NCBI GenBank assembly: GCA_963575645.1
Contig: OY754464.1
Span: 2,666,001-2,730,000, forward strand
DNA length: 64,000 nucleotides
From: Xanthostigma xanthostigma
Lineage: Eukaryota; Arthropoda; Insecta; Raphidioptera; Raphidiidae
Direction of reading: 5' to 3'
Positions 1-12,282 of this stretch are shown piece after piece; positions within the stretch are counted from its first letter, which is position 1; each line of letters begins with the position of its first letter. The notes under the pieces were generated by a model that did not search any database, was not told where the DNA came from, and was given only the letters and a program-made list of their open reading frames with translations. The position numbers were made by a program, and so were the translations under genes.

Positions 1-243
1 AATATAGAGCTATAAAGTTTTATTTAGTTTAGAATGCATGTCAAGTTAATGCGTCATACTAAACCCTCGTCACTGACTCCCATAAGATTACCACAACAAG
101 AACAAGACGGATCAGACCCACATTACTTAATTGTAACATTGTCCTAGATTGAACTTGTCGCCAAGTATAACCGCAGGGCGGAACGCTACGCTTTAACGCG
201 TATTCTGTTATAATTTATCACTAAGCACCTACAAAATATAATA
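1..243. other. unassigned intergenic sequence
   Basis: No gene or clear repeat boundary is seen. A GGCGGAACGCTACGC segment near 177-192 resembles one near 39149-39163, so a fragment of that dispersed family may be present. Confidence 0.4.
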
Positions 244-549
244 TAGTGTCCGACCGAAGCTTCGGCCACATTCGGGGAGACCTTCAGCTTCGATCAAAAT
301 GGGTCGAAGTTTTGGCCGAAGCACCGAAATTGAACGAACTGTTACGAATGAGTGAGAGCGCGATGGCCGTAACGATTTCAGGAGATGATTAAAATTACTT
401 TTTTATATTATATAGTCCATTTAAAAGTTTTAAAGTCATTTATATTATTAATTGTAGTTTGTAGCAAGCTTGAACTGAATTTATGAGGGTTTTTGAGTCT
501 TCGGCGACTAATCGACTTCGGTCAGAAATCGATCTTCGGTCGGACACTA
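244..549. mobile_element. hAT-like MITE
   Basis: The ends are inverted copies of TAGTGTCCGACCGAAG (244-259 and 534-549). Further CTTCGG/CCGAAG runs lie just inside both ends, so the termini fold on themselves. No transposase is encoded in the 306 bp. A TAGTG-type end fits hAT non-autonomous elements, but the AT-rich flanks do not give a clean 8-bp target duplication, so the superfamily is inferred. Confidence 0.65.
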
Positions 550-809
550 AAAATATAGATGACTTAGTAATCATCAATACATAATAAACAAGCCGTGAGG
601 TGTCAGGTGAGTCGTCTATTGGGACATTACAAAAGAAGTGTTACACAAATACCTACCCAAATATGTTTGATAGCTCTCCTATCACTATTGAAGACAGCAA
701 CCATATATAAAAAAGCTCTAACTATATGGTACCAGTAACTACATCAAAATGAATACCGCAAGTGGTGTTTCCCCACTGTAGGATCAGATTCTCGCTGGGT
801 TGCCTATAG

Positions 810-1090
810 GCTGTGTTCCCCCAGCCTACTAGCGTCGCTAGTGGGTAATTGAGAATTATTTAACTCACTTTTTATGGAAATCTCGACATGCTTCTATGGT
901 GATTAGTTAAAAACTGTAGTTGGCCGTGATGTTTAAAAAAATGTAATAATGAAAACTGCTGTTAATTTTATATACAATAAAATTCAGATTGCAAACCATT
1001 TTATAAATAGCATAACATACAAGGTACGTGAGAATTATTACGTACAATGTATAAATAATTAATTTGTTTACACTCTGTAAAATCGCAACA
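810..1090 (+). repeat. dispersed repeat, copy 1
   Basis: The stretch starting CCTACTAGCGTCGCTAGTGG and running through TATACAATAAAATTCAGATT to AATTTGTTTACACT recurs at 57665-58560, where about 600 bp of other sequence splits it. It has no coding potential. The class is unknown. Confidence 0.6.
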
Positions 1091-1493
1091 ATTTCTTACG
1101 TCTAGTAGAGATTTTACTGATTTCAGCCGATAAATTCCGCTGTGATTTCAAACGTCGTATTGACGTATATATAGTATAATATATTAATCTACTTATGTTT
1201 TTGTTCGTAACATAAGTATCATCAAATAACGAAATACATATAATCCCTAAGCGAAAGCGTATATTGAGTACAAAATGACAACTTATAAGAAAATGTTGCC
1301 CACGTCACGAAACCAAATAATCTACAACGCACATTTTTTAAATTTGTTCTTTAGACGCGTTATGAAAAAAAAATACTAGAGTGAATTTTTACGAAGTAGG
1401 TAACATCAAAATTAACACGATGAAGCTGTTCGCTAAACAAATCGCCTTGAACGTATTGTTAAATATTTTGATTTTACGCACGTTTACCAAAAA
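1091..1493. other. unassigned AT-rich sequence
   Basis: No gene, tRNA or well-bounded repeat is recognised. Part may be the eroded 5' portion of the Helitron fragment that follows. Confidence 0.4.
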
Positions 1494-1736
1494 ACCGATT
1501 TTAATGAAATTTTGAAAATAAACTACTTGATGCAACTTACGCTATAGAATAGTTTTTATTAAATATTTTTGTAGAAAATACTTATAAAAGCAATTAGTTC
1601 AGAAGCAAACAAGAAAATTGTTTTAGTAGCAAGTAGCGACATGTGATAGAATTTGCTCAAAGCTATTAGTTCAGACGAAATACATTTTTCAGAACTATAT
1701 CTCTCGCACTCGGGTGAAACCGGGACGGGCCGCTAG
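1494..1736 (+). mobile_element. Helitron fragment, family 2, 3' end
   Basis: It ends in a short GC hairpin (CCCGG/TCGGG type, ACTCGGGTGAAACCGGGACG) followed by GCCGCTAG and a flanking T, the Helitron 3' signature. The body (AACTTACGCTATAGAATA, AGCTATTAGTTCAGA) matches 47690-47980 on the plus strand and 25369-25830 on the minus strand. The 5' end is missing or too diverged to place. Non-coding. Confidence 0.7.
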
Positions 1737-2147
1737 TATTCTATAGAAATGGATGCACGCAGCTTAAAAAACGATATTGACTCGAGATACTTATAGTCTA
1801 TTCTGTTTATATGTTCAAACTCCATAAAAGCATGCACTTGTCTAATGATATTTACGCTAAGATAAAAGATTGCGTATATAGATATTATAAAATTAAATCA
1901 AGTCTACTGTGTACAGAAAATAAATTAAAAACGGCATTCTTGCACTTCAATTTTGTCAGCACTCAAAATTCATTTACTTTTCCCAATATAAATTCCATCA
2001 AATAACAAGATGTTATTAAAATTCTAAATCAGTGGTTCTCAATCTTTTCTGCTCTCGAATCCACATTTTTACATAAATTAGCTTGGCGACCCAACATTAC
2101 GTCAGTTAAAACGGAACACTTTAGAATCACTTCGGTATTCCAATTCA
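1737..2147. other. unassigned intergenic sequence
   Basis: A 64-codon open frame at 1811-2005 has low-complexity composition and no recognisable domain; I do not call it a gene. Nothing else stands out. Confidence 0.4.
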
Positions 2148-3070
2148 CCAACCAAATTATCAGGTAAAATAGTTAGTTGAAGAATAAATACACACTGCAC
2201 TATACTCTTGCTCTTTTTGTTGAATATTGTGACGTTCACCCAACAATCCGACCGATGGCGTTAGTGTAGACGTCAAAACAAAAAATTTCAGGAAATAATG
2301 TTTTATCCTAACCCAATTGCACACAAAACTTTTACCAACATTAATGTTTTACAACTATACACTTCACAAAAGGTTAATAAACATAATTCACACGAACAAC
2401 TGTAGATATAAAACTCCACGTTTATAGGTTTATTATTATTTTATCAGCGAATAAAAATTTATACCCTGGAAGTAAGACAGAATAGATTTATACCTGCAGT
2501 AATAGTTATTGGCGTAACTAGTAGTCTAAGTCATTCATCGCGCTGACAGGTCATGACTTAGCCTACAAGTTGCGCCCATAATTTTATTCAACAATTGCGC
2601 GTTATTCATGTTTTAATTATAATGAGATGTTGTAAATATCTATTTATTTCTTTATAAAAAAAACTGTCAATACTAACAGCACCAAACAGCACGATTCAAT
2701 GTTTTGGTTTGAGGTTAGCCGGTTATGAATAAACTCCATGTCGAAAACATTCGGCCTCTCAATTTTAGTCTCAATGGGTAACAACGGAGTTGTTGTTACC
2801 GACTATTTCGTTACGACTCTGAAAATAGTTACGTTTATTTTCATTACTCCACAATGGCCGAGCTAGTAGGAATCTTCATTGAGTTATGACAAGATTGTCA
2901 CCAGTCGGTAAATGGCTATTTAGGGTTCGGTTTTTAGGCATGATAAAACATGAATAACGCGCATGAGTTGAATAAACATAATTTTGCTTGGTGAATTTAA
3001 TTTAATTCGGAGGATAAAAACAAATGAACCGAATAAATAACTACTTTGGTTCGGTGAATACAGGCATAAT
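2148..3070 (-). repeat. dispersed repeat family R, copy 1
   Basis: Segments 2148-2510 and about 3000-3070 match, in reverse, sequence at 40080-40580, 53610-54000 and 34438-34690. Shared landmarks are GGTTAATAAACA, CTATACTCCTTG-like and TTATACCTGCAGTAA. The middle (about 2520-2990) is not shared and may be a later insertion. No protein domain was seen and the class is unknown. Confidence 0.55.
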
Positions 3071-3995
3071 TCACAAGACACCTTTAACGTTTTCAAAACG
3101 GACATCTATCAAAAATATGTTGGCGACCTTATGTTCTAGATTCTAGACAGTAATTTTATAATCTAAAAATTCAATATTGTCAAGTTATGATTAAACAGAA
3201 TATTTCTGAGAAGCGAGCTTTTAAACAAATGTTATATAAGAAGTATTACTATGCAGATTAAGTTAATTAAATCCTTCTAAAGAACATAAAACCGTTGAAA
3301 GACGAGCCGGAATCAGTGTTGTGGTAAAATTTGCATAAGTATTCAATGTTTTTTTTTTTTTTGTTTCGCCAATTTTTTATATCTTGTTTGTCTTCAAATT
3401 CTTTCTCTTGGATAAAAGATTTTAAAATATGTATATTTTTTTAACATACCAATTTCCAACTAAATTTAAATTGCTTTTTTTCTGTATATGAAAATAGAAA
3501 ATGACCTGCAGTTAGAGTATTTTAAAATCTAGATAGCTGCACTGCAGAAACAATAAGTTAGGTCCTGCCCTAGCACTGACGTTGGACATCAGGAAACACC
3601 ATTACAATTAGTTGATTAATTTACTTTATTATTTAAATTATAGTGTAATTTATAGATAAATAAAAATAATTATATTTCTTAAAGCTACCAACAGACTCAA
3701 ATAATACAAGTTCTTCTTGTGCAGTGTGTAGTGTAAAATACGCATTCTCTTTAATAGACACTCTTAAACTGCGATCTTAGATATTTCACCAAGCATCCCC
3801 TTTAATAACTCCCAAAATTAGGTACTTCTTCTGAATCCATCGAAAAAAATATAGGGTGTTACTTGAAATGACACAGTTGTGAACGCAGGACGCTGGGGGC
3901 GTAACTATCGATTGCCGAACGCCCCAAAGTTTCCAATTTTCTAACCCAAAAGGCAAAATAATAAAATACGTGCAAATATTTCGCGCGAACACGGT
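3071..3995. other. unassigned AT-rich sequence
   Basis: A poly-T run lies near 3349-3362. A minus-strand open frame at 3786-3992 has no recognised domain. I see no gene. Confidence 0.4.
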
Positions 3996-4534
3996 ATACA
4001 GATTGTATCAAATCAAAACGGTCCATAGAACATTCTGTGTGTAAGACAGAGACGATATATAAAGCAGTAAGTAAGAATGAGATAAATGATCGCTAATAGT
4101 TACTGTGGTTACGTAAATAAATAATTACGTACACTGTAAATCTTTTTACCAATTTATCAATTAAAACAACTTGACCGTAATATAAATTCGTATTATTATT
4201 TATATCAAAAGTTTTAACAATACTTTTGATAATAAATTTATTAAATGTTAAATGTTCAAAAAGACCTCCACGTTCAGTCAAACAATATCCTAATCGATTA
4301 TAATAAATAGCCATTTTATCAATAATTTCACTAGTGAATGCTGACATTTGATAAAATTGTTAGTTTTACTGTAGAAAACAAAGACGATACTATCAGATTG
4401 TATAACCACAGTAACGAGCTATTAGCGATCATTTATCTCATTCTTACTTACTGCTTTAGTTCTTTATATAATATTGTCTCTGTCTTACACACAGAATGTT
4501 CTATGGACCGTTTTGATTTGATACAATCTGTATA
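3996..4534. repeat. large fold-back (inverted repeat)
   Basis: The left arm, about 3996-4111, starts TATACAGATTGTATCAAATC. The right arm, about 4404-4534, ends with its complement. The arms match over about 115-130 bp with small gaps (for example an AATAATATT-type insertion in the right arm). The spacer is about 290 bp of AT-rich sequence. The open frames on both strands here are products of the palindrome. It may be a MITE or Foldback-type element; no target duplication was resolved. Confidence 0.7.
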
Positions 4535-4756
4535 TAATATGAAATTCCCATATGAAATCTGTATGGAAACATCAAACAATAAGAATGCCCGAAAGCAATG
4601 CGATTGTGTTTCCAACCATGATGGAGTCAGACAAATAAACTTATTTTCATTGTAGTCAAACAGGGAGACAGTCTATAGTACGGTTCCAAAATAACTGGCA
4701 GTGACGCGTCAGGCGTATGTTCCATCACAAGTTTTTACGAATCAAAGGAAATATTG

Positions 4757-5260
4757 GAATAATAATAATAAATTCCTTTAACTCCTAAGTGGAGCATAGG
4801 GTCTCTACGAAAATTTTAAATCTAGTCCTATATCTTTTGCCATATTTTTGACTTGAAGCCAGGTAGTTCCTTGTTTCATAACTTCTTCACGAACAGCTCT
4901 TCTCTACGATGTTTTTGATCTTCCCCTTTTTCGGTATCCCTGTAGGTTCCAATCCAAGGCTCTCTTCGCTATGACGTCATCTGTCTTTCGTAGCGGGTGT
5001 CCTATCCAATTCCATTTCCTACGTTTTATAGTTGCACAAATTTGTTCAAGACATGCACGCTTCCAAAGTTCGTTTTTCGAGACGTGTTCATACCATTTCA
5101 CCTTGAGGATTGCTCTAAGACATTTGTTTATGAAGATTTGCAGTTTAGTTGTTATGGCTTTCGTCACTTTCCAAGTTTCAGATCCATATAGAAGGACCGA
5201 TTTTACATTCGAGTTAAAAATACGTAACTTCGTTTTTAAATATTGGAATACGGTTTAGAA
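4757..5260 (-). pseudogene. non-LTR retrotransposon 3' end (RTE/CR1-like)
   Basis: The minus strand reads LRIFNSNVKSVLLYGSETWK, then INKCLRAILKVKW, NELWKRACLEQI, RRKWNWIGHPLRK and ALDWNLQGYRKRGRSKTS (5250-4904). This is the typical C-terminal region after the reverse-transcriptase domain of this LINE group. Past 4904 the frame breaks, but RRAVREEVMKQGTTWLQVKN still reads in another frame. The copy ends in an (AAT)n tract at 4757-4772, the 3' tail. It is 5'-truncated, lacks the endonuclease and RT catalytic core, and is frameshifted and dead. The clade is from motif memory. Confidence 0.85.
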
Positions 5261-5552
5261 TTCCAACGTTTTATGCCTTACTCTATTAACTATTAAAAGT
5301 ATTGTCCCAAATCAACTTGCGTATTTGAGTACCTATGAAAATCCATTCTTTTAACTCTGTATCTGCAACTTTTCTTTATAGGATATTGAAAAGCGTCACT
5401 TTCGCGTTTAAGAGATTTCACAAAGTCTTTTATTATCCTTAATTTCAGGTGCAAAGGCGGCACAATGTTTTGTTGTTGGATTAACGGTGGATCAAGTATG
5501 TTTTTCTGATCTTATGGATGGCCAAACTTTTTGGACTCGTTAGATCCGTGCG
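5261..5552. other. unassigned intergenic sequence
   Basis: No gene or bounded repeat is seen between the LINE tail and the next MITE. Confidence 0.4.
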
Positions 5553-5554
5553 TA

Positions 5555-5876
5555 TAATACGCGCCACGGATCTAAAAGGTTCGGAAGTTAGTCACAAACA
5601 GCGTCGCAAAGGCACATTTTAGAGCCGTTCGGACTCCCATCACCTCCCAGCTACCTGCACGGAACGTACGCTCATCGGTGATTGGTCGTGATCGCTCGTT
5701 GCCTTTGTCACTTGTCGCTTTTCTGCTTTAAAGTACAGTCGAGTACGGTATTGTCAAGTTGAATTTTTATTTTAGTTTTGTTTAGTTGCGAGTTTGTAGT
5801 TTTTCAACAAACTGTACAAGCGCAACCCCGCATTCGCATCTAACTTCCGAGCCTTTTAAATTCGTGGCGCGTATTA
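5555..5876. mobile_element. TA-target MITE, family A copy 1
   Basis: The inverted ends TAATACGCGCCACGGATCT and its near-complement (arms about 39 bp, extending to CTAACTTCC) are flanked by TA at 5553-5554 and 5877-5878. The internal sequence is GC-richer and has no transposase. A second copy in reverse orientation lies at 63675-63982. Confidence 0.8.
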
Positions 5877-6035
5877 TACTTTAGTAAAATCGAGCTAAGC
5901 CAGCTATGAAACGTGCATGGTTGATGAGTATCTCTTGATAATACAAGCTCATTATCGCTGGGCAAAAACCTTGTTGACCGCTGTAATTAACACACCCTAA
6001 AAATTTCCACCCCGAGACGTAAAGCTTTATATATA

Positions 6036-6556
6036 CAGGATGATTTTTAAGTTGATTCATTTTTTTTAACAGCGTGTAGAAATCAAATAGACTAACAAAT
6101 ATTGCAAGTAACTTTTTTGTCAAAACTCAAATATGAAAGAGAAACGGACTTTCCAAGTTTTATTTTTTTTAAATATGTATATATATATTTATTAACATTA
6201 ACTAACCTACATTATTTCCCGTTACCAAATGCAGCAAAATTCGATGAAATATATTTTTGATACAAAAACAATTGTTTCCATTTTAAACGTCAAATAGTTG
6301 TCCAAAAAAAAAAAGAATTTCGATTAATGCTCCGTCTTTGTTGCACTCACTAACTTATATCTCCCTCTAAGCTTCCAATATACGAAACGTAACTCTCTAT
6401 CTTACTATCTTCACTAACTTATATCTCCCTCTTAACTACCGTTCGCCTGCACTTCCGTAAACGCTTTCGTCAGGCATTTACTAGCTTACTCCCCATGTCA
6501 AGCGTGCCTAAAGAAGTTTTATTTCAAAAAGAACAATCAACTTAAAAATCATCCTG
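6036..6556. mobile_element. TA-target MITE
   Basis: Left end TA|CAGGATGATTTTTAAGTTGA is repeated in inverse at the right end (to CATCCTG, 6556), where the flanking TA has decayed to TG. The left part also occurs at 9646-9780. The right inner part (about 6345-6530) matches in reverse 49560-49740. The open frame at 5881-6123 crosses the element border and is not a gene. Confidence 0.7.
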
Positions 6557-7180
6557 TGTAAAGTTACAGGACGAACGTTATTATTATGAAACAGGGTTAA
6601 AAATCACGTGTTAATTAATGTTAAAGAATATTAATATGAGCAGTTCTGCTTTTAACACATTTAATAAATAGCACTTCAAAAGAGAGTGTTAAAAATCTTT
6701 AATTATATTATAACTAAACTAATTTATAGTAATAATACTTCCAACATTTTAATTGGACAAAGTTTGTAAATGTCAGTATGGGAATTTTAATTAAATTCGT
6801 GTACATATTTTCAACATTTCAACGCTTCATCACTTTCATTCTTTGTACTTTATATTCTCTGTAATTTGTTTACGTTCGCGCGTCGTGCAAGCAAATTGGC
6901 CGTACTATTCTATTATGTAAATATTACTGTTTGATTTTTTTCTATTTTTAAATCCTGAAACAATAATATTATTTGTCGGATTACAGGTGTTTGCCTGGAG
7001 CGAGTTTATTAAAGAAAGAAAAAAGCACAGGTCGTTCAGGATTATTTATTTATAGTATACACAGCTCTCTCTACTAGGGAAAGTTATCCCAACAAAAAAA
7101 TAAATGTGAAAAAAGGGGCCAAGTTCTCACTTCTCGTCAAAACTTATTTTTTACTTTCTTATGTAACCTTATGACAATTT
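6557..7180. other. unassigned AT-rich sequence
   Basis: No gene, RNA or clear element boundary was found. Confidence 0.4.
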
Positions 7181-8016
7181 TATAAAGAAAAAATGGAGAT
7201 TTCGAAAATGTAAAAAATATGTGTAGCCACTGTAAAAAAAAATTCTTGTACACTCCCGATTTAGTTTGAAGTACAAAAAATATACCTCAGCAATTTCTGA
7301 TAATGAGGTTCGAGTTGAATAAAACACTTTTTGTATCTAGTAGGATACACGAATTTATGGCACGCCGTTTTACTATTTAATAGTAAAATATTTTTCCAAA
7401 AATTATAAAAATATTTAACAATTTTAATTTCAGAATAAAAATTTTGAGTGATTTTTTTTATGTGGTGACAATAAAAATACAATATTATTATGTCATGGCA
7501 TAAAATGAAATACTTATACATAGGAAGAGATAGGAAAGACGACGAATTATAATTATGTCATGACATAATAATATTGTATTTTTATTATGTCACCACATAA
7601 AAAAATTCACTCAAAATTTTTTTTCTGAAATTAAAATTGTTAAATATTTTTATAATCTTTGGAAAAATATTTTACTATTAAAAAAGTATTTATAATTATT
7701 TTTATGTCGCAAGATAATAAAAATACATTATTATTACGTCATGACATAATAAAAATACATTATTTTTATGTCATGACGTAATTATAATTCGTCGTTTTTC
7801 CTATCTCTTTCTATGTATAAGCTTAGATTTATGTCATGACATAATAATATTGTATTTTTATTATGTCACCACATAAAAAAATTCACTCAAAATTTTTTTT
7901 CTGAAATTAAAATTGTTAAATATTTTTATAATTTTTGGAAAAATATTTTACTATTAAATAGTAAAACGGCGTGCCATACGAATTCTTCATTGTTACCACT
8001 TTCGGTGGACACGCTG
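7181..8016. mobile_element. MITE-derived block with three copies of an inner module
   Basis: An AT-rich module of about 150 bp (TAATATTGTATTTTTATTATG ... TTTTACTATTAAA) occurs in reverse at about 7365-7500 and forward at about 7545-7690 and 7836-7980. The right end GTGGACACGCTG|TA at 8016 resembles a mariner-type terminus, and its preceding TTCATTGTTACC is shared with the right end of 13893-14447. No matching left terminus was found, so the element is truncated or rearranged. Confidence 0.55.
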
Positions 8017-8398
8017 TATAGTACTAGGGTTATGTTGGTTTGTATATTATAATTCTAATCTTTATTCATGAATTGCAAAGGGGATTTTCAAATATACCGA
8101 CCTATTGGGAGGTTAACCAAATATTCAACAGACAAATTCAAATAACTTGTCTATAAGCTTAAAGTATCAAGTGGGTTCATTGCGTTTAATATGAATAATA
8201 TTGTATTATTATATTGGCTACCAAAAATTTTCACCCGTCATTTTGTGTGGACAGCTTTATAAACAGTTTAAATTGCAAAAGCTTGTATTATGCATAGCGA
8301 GGTAAATATTATGATTTGTTTACTTAAACATATCTTTACTGGTGCCATCGCCTCTCTCACCTAAGACGATTCGGTAAAATCTCACGAAAGGAGAAAAA
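8017..8398. other. unassigned intergenic sequence
   Basis: AT-rich sequence without a recognised gene or repeat. Confidence 0.4.
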
Positions 8399-9180
8399 GG
8401 ACCCTACACAAAACCTTACGGAATTTGGTTCTCGGTTAAATTGATCGAAAATGGTTTTATTTTATAGTTTAAACTTTAAAGGTCACTAAGAAATAGTATC
8501 CAAGAGCGCATAGCCTAAAAACTAATAGATTTTGACGTGATAACGTCTTATAAATTGATGAAACACCGGCTGCACGCACGAAAAAGTGTCACGTTCCGCC
8601 TGAGCCTGAGCGTGCAAGCGAGAGCGCGGTATAAGCGATAGAGAGGCACGATCGGCCCAAGCGTCGGTTTGTACGCATTTCTCTCTCTTCTCGCGTGACG
8701 TCAGAGAGTTCATCAATGTTTCTTTATGACGTTATCACGTAAAACTATCGTCCGTAAACCGACTTTACAGACAACCAATTTTTTTTAGTTACAGATATGT
8801 TTAGCGAGATTTTAGATATAGGGATATCCATTGAATTTTCAATCTTAAAAGATCCTAAGCTCTAGAAATATGTTTTGGTGTGCGCTGAATCCCAATATGA
8901 CATTATTATTTTATACAGGGTGTCACCTTCCAACATTACTTAGTTTTCGACTATTTTTCTATTTCTATAAAAAAAAGCAAAAAAGTTGAACATGAAACAT
9001 GTTTGTTAATTCAATGGCAATCCGTATATCTAAAATCTCGCTAAACATATCTGTGGGTAAAAATCAGTTGGTTTTTAGGCTATACGCACATGGACACTTG
9101 TTCTTAATGACCTTTAAACTTTAAAATAAAACCATTTTCGATCAATTTAACCGAGAAACAAATCCCATATAAGTTTTGCT
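8399..9180. mobile_element. inverted-terminus element with nested insertion
   Basis: The outer ends are inverted repeats of roughly 80-100 bp around GGTTCTCGGTTAAATTGATC and TTTAAAGGTCACTAAGAA. Single-end copies recur at 29156-29345 and 32407-32645. Those copies read straight through ACTAATAGATTTTTAGCTAC, whereas this copy is interrupted there by the element at about 8531-8790. Non-coding. Confidence 0.65.
8531..8790. mobile_element. nested MITE, deletion derivative
   Basis: The piece starts at GACGTGATAACGTC and ends near AAACCGACTTTACAGACAACC. Both ends match, in opposite orientation, the ends of the longer element at 38279-39295. An internal inverse ACGTTATCACGT lies at about 8731-8742. 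It sits inside the element 8399-9180, so it inserted later. Confidence 0.55.
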
Positions 9181-9645
9181 CATAGCAAAAATTACGTCTT
9201 ATGCAACAACAACTAAAACTGTTCGTAAAAAAGTTTTTTCTAAATGCCTTTACTGGAAATGTGCCCAGCGTCTAGATATTTTTTTTTGTTTCCAACACAA
9301 TATTTTTTACATTGTTCTACTTGTTTCAGACAAAGAAAACTTCATTGTTTATTGTGGATAAAAAAAAACGTTCCCTGAGGAAATATTTATGTCTCTTCTC
9401 AATAACAAACGTTTGCTAATTTGTAAAACAAAAACAAATATTATTTATCTTTTAAATATACTGATATATAAAAAGAAAGACGCCACATATATTTTCTTAA
9501 TCAGAGAAAGATTTGCTTTCTTCTCTCTCAGCTAATTTATTTTCTTTTAAAGACAAGATAAAATCTTTATTCCTTGCATTACACATATAGTGTGTTAGCC
9601 TCGGGCTCTACAATAGGTAGAAATTTTCATAAACAGCCAAATATA
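9181..9645. other. unassigned AT-rich sequence
   Basis: A 61-codon open frame (9176-9361) has no recognisable domain. No gene is called. Confidence 0.4.
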
Positions 9646-10045
9646 CAGGCTGATTTTTAAGTTGATTCTTCTTTTTTTAACAGCGTGTAGATATCAAATA
9701 GACGAACAAATATTTCAAGTAAATTTTTTACCAAAACTCAAAAATAAGAAAGAAACAGCCGTTCAAAGTTTAATTCTTAATTCAAAAGCCCGGCAAACAC
9801 ACGCGAAGAATTGATAACACGAATCGGAAATGCATACCAAATAATTCGCGGAAGGCCCTTATCGCTACTGCAAACACCTTTGTGTCCAACAAAACGGGAA
9901 AAACTTCGAACAATTTCTATGAATACTTGATAATGACATAACATAGTTCCATAGTGACATAACATAACGCCAGGACCGACCTCAAAATTTAATAAAACTT
10001 TGAAAGCCCGTTTCTCTTTCATTTTTGAGTTTTGATAAAAAAAAG
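9646..10045. mobile_element. MITE related to 6036-6556
   Basis: It starts TA|CAGGCTGATTTTTAAGTTGA, as at 6036. An inner AACTCAAAAATAAGAAAGAA is answered in inverse near 10015-10035 (CTTTCATTTTTGAGTTT). The right terminus is not clear, so the end is approximate. Confidence 0.55.
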
Positions 10046-11369
10046 GTGTGTACGTACATTGCAACACGTTCGTTACGTTTTCAATCTATACTCTAATGAC
10101 ATCAAAAGAAGTTTTAAAAAGCGATGCATATTTTTAGGTAGAAGTGATCGAAAACTTTCCAAGATCCTGAATATTAAAGATCAAGCCGCGTCATCCGCTA
10201 GTAAATTAAAATAGATCACATCCTTTTCGATATATAAATGATTGCCGAATCGCTTTCGTAATTACACAACGGTGTGAGAGAATCAATCATCAGAAGTTGG
10301 CAATACATCATTTAACAGTGACACGAACATATCTCTCTCAGCGCCGTCGGAACGCTAACGTCGCGTTATTGGATTACACGTGCGACGCCGCCGCGCACGA
10401 CAGATGCACTCTCGGCGTCGCGGGGAAACGATGAATGCATTTCGCAGAACGACATACAACGGCCCAGGTCATATCCGTTTGCTGTCACGACTCACGACTG
10501 TATTTAACATCTTTTTGATTGTCTTCTACTATTCCAACCCACAAGTGGGGAATGGTACTACCTACTAGTTTAGGTCATAAATCACTTTGCAAAAATTTTA
10601 CAATATCTTTCCGTTTTGAGGTCCCCCGAATCCAAAAAACATATTTTTAGAAAAACTCTGTGCGTCTGTTTGTCTGTTAGTCTGTGAACACGATACAGGT
10701 CAAACGGATGAACGGATTGAAACTAAATTTTGGGGTGTATATACTAAAAACTAAAAAATAAATATGAGTCACCATTGGGGGCTTTGATTAAACTACAATA
10801 AAATCGTGGGGGGCATTTAGTAGAAAACTTGCATTTGTTTGAGATTGAAAATCATATTTAGCTTTCGACTGTCTTCGACTATAACTATACCTAAATGACC
10901 CCCACGATTTTATTTTTTAGTTGGTGACTCGAATGCATTTTTTAGTGTTTAGTACATGATTGTTTGTATAATGAAAACGTTTAACTTAAAAGTTTTTTTA
11001 CCTATTTTTAAGTGATTAGTCTGCTTTATTAAAAGTGCGATTGCATCCGGACGAAAGCCGGACCGGTCAGTTATTATAATATTGTATTTTCATCGGAACA
11101 TGCAAAATTTCAACTCAATTTGATAACGGGAAGTAGTTGAAAAAGCTGTCCCAAGATTTGGAACAAAGATACGGAGTCGAGCTAAATAAAAGCGTTTAAT
11201 AAAAAAAAAAAAAAACAGATTAATATAATATTTAAAGTACTAGAGTGACCTGTGCGAATTATCCGCACTAAATAAGTGTAATAATTATCACTTTACAAAA
11301 TTATTTTTTAAATATGATTGCAGGTATTCAATTCGTTTCCAATTTTGCACACTGCTTATAACGTTCTTC
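10046..11369. other. unassigned intergenic sequence with weak repeats
   Basis: GC-rich short tracts occur near 10380-10430. The 10590-10980 segment (GTCTGTTTGTCTGTTAGTC, AAATCGTGGGGGGCATT and an inverse CCCCCACGATTTTATT near 10898) looks like an old element of unknown class. A poly-A run lies near 11200-11215. No gene is seen. Confidence 0.35.
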
Positions 11370-11641
11370 TTTTTGTTGTATTACAATATGAAGCTCAGAT
11401 GACAGATCGAAGAAATATTTTACTAAAATTGTCATATAGAGGCGCAAGTAGCAAAAGCGTTGAGCTAAGCCGTCAGATGGCATCATGCAACATTGCTGTG
11501 ATGTTCAGCGTTGCTCGCTGTTTCAAAATTAAAGCCGTTAGATGGCAGTATGCAGTATTGTGTCTGTTGTATTACAATATGAAGGTCAGATGACAGATCG
11601 AAGTGTTGACGTAGTTTCAAAATTAAAGCCGTCAGATGGCA
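11370..11641 (+). repeat. diverged direct repeats
   Basis: TTGTATTACAATATGAAG followed by TCAGATGACAGATCGAAG occurs at about 11377-11412 and 11568-11601. TTTCAAAATTAAAGCCGT plus AGATGGCA occurs at about 11520-11545 and 11611-11640. The unit is about 190 bp, second copy truncated. The 91-codon open frame 11318-11593 spans it and is not supported as a gene. Confidence 0.55.
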
Positions 11642-12282
11642 GACGTTGTTCAGCGTTGCTGTATTTTAATTAATTTACAAAAACAAAAGCAATAATAAAT
11701 TTTTTAGTTGTCGATGTCAGTAGAGCAAGCAATTATCTGTAAAATGATATATCATTTATGTGGAGAAATTGTGAGGTTTTTTCTAAAAAGGGCGGCAAAC
11801 ATCTTAAACCTTAGCGTATTAATATATTATATGATGATGATTACTTCTTGGCTTACCTACAACTGGAAAATTGTTTCGCTGGAGGTCTCGACATTACAAG
11901 TGTGAAGTTAGCGTTGCTGGTCCATTCCTACATTAAATTCTTATGTGACGGCAGCTCACAAAGTTACCCCTTCGCGTCTAAAAGAAGTTTTACTTCAAAA
12001 ATATAGTTTCAGCTTCTGGGAACTTAAAAACGTGTAGTCATCAAAAACTTCCCCCAATATACTAAGTTAAAGTTCCTTGTTGTTCCTGCGACGGATGCGG
12101 ATCTTAAAAATCTCATTTCATAAAACGCTCGAATCGCGGTGACAAACTTATTCCGTATGACGAGATTCGAAGTCACGTACTGCGGTTATGATTAAGCACC
12201 CGTGATATTGATGTCGCAAACCGATAATAATATGTTCCGTGTTCCGTTGTGTTATGTTAGATGTGACTGAAATGATAAATCG

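Noticed and set aside
4971-5258. 95-codon plus-strand frame
   Set aside because: It is the antisense of the LINE reading frame on the minus strand.
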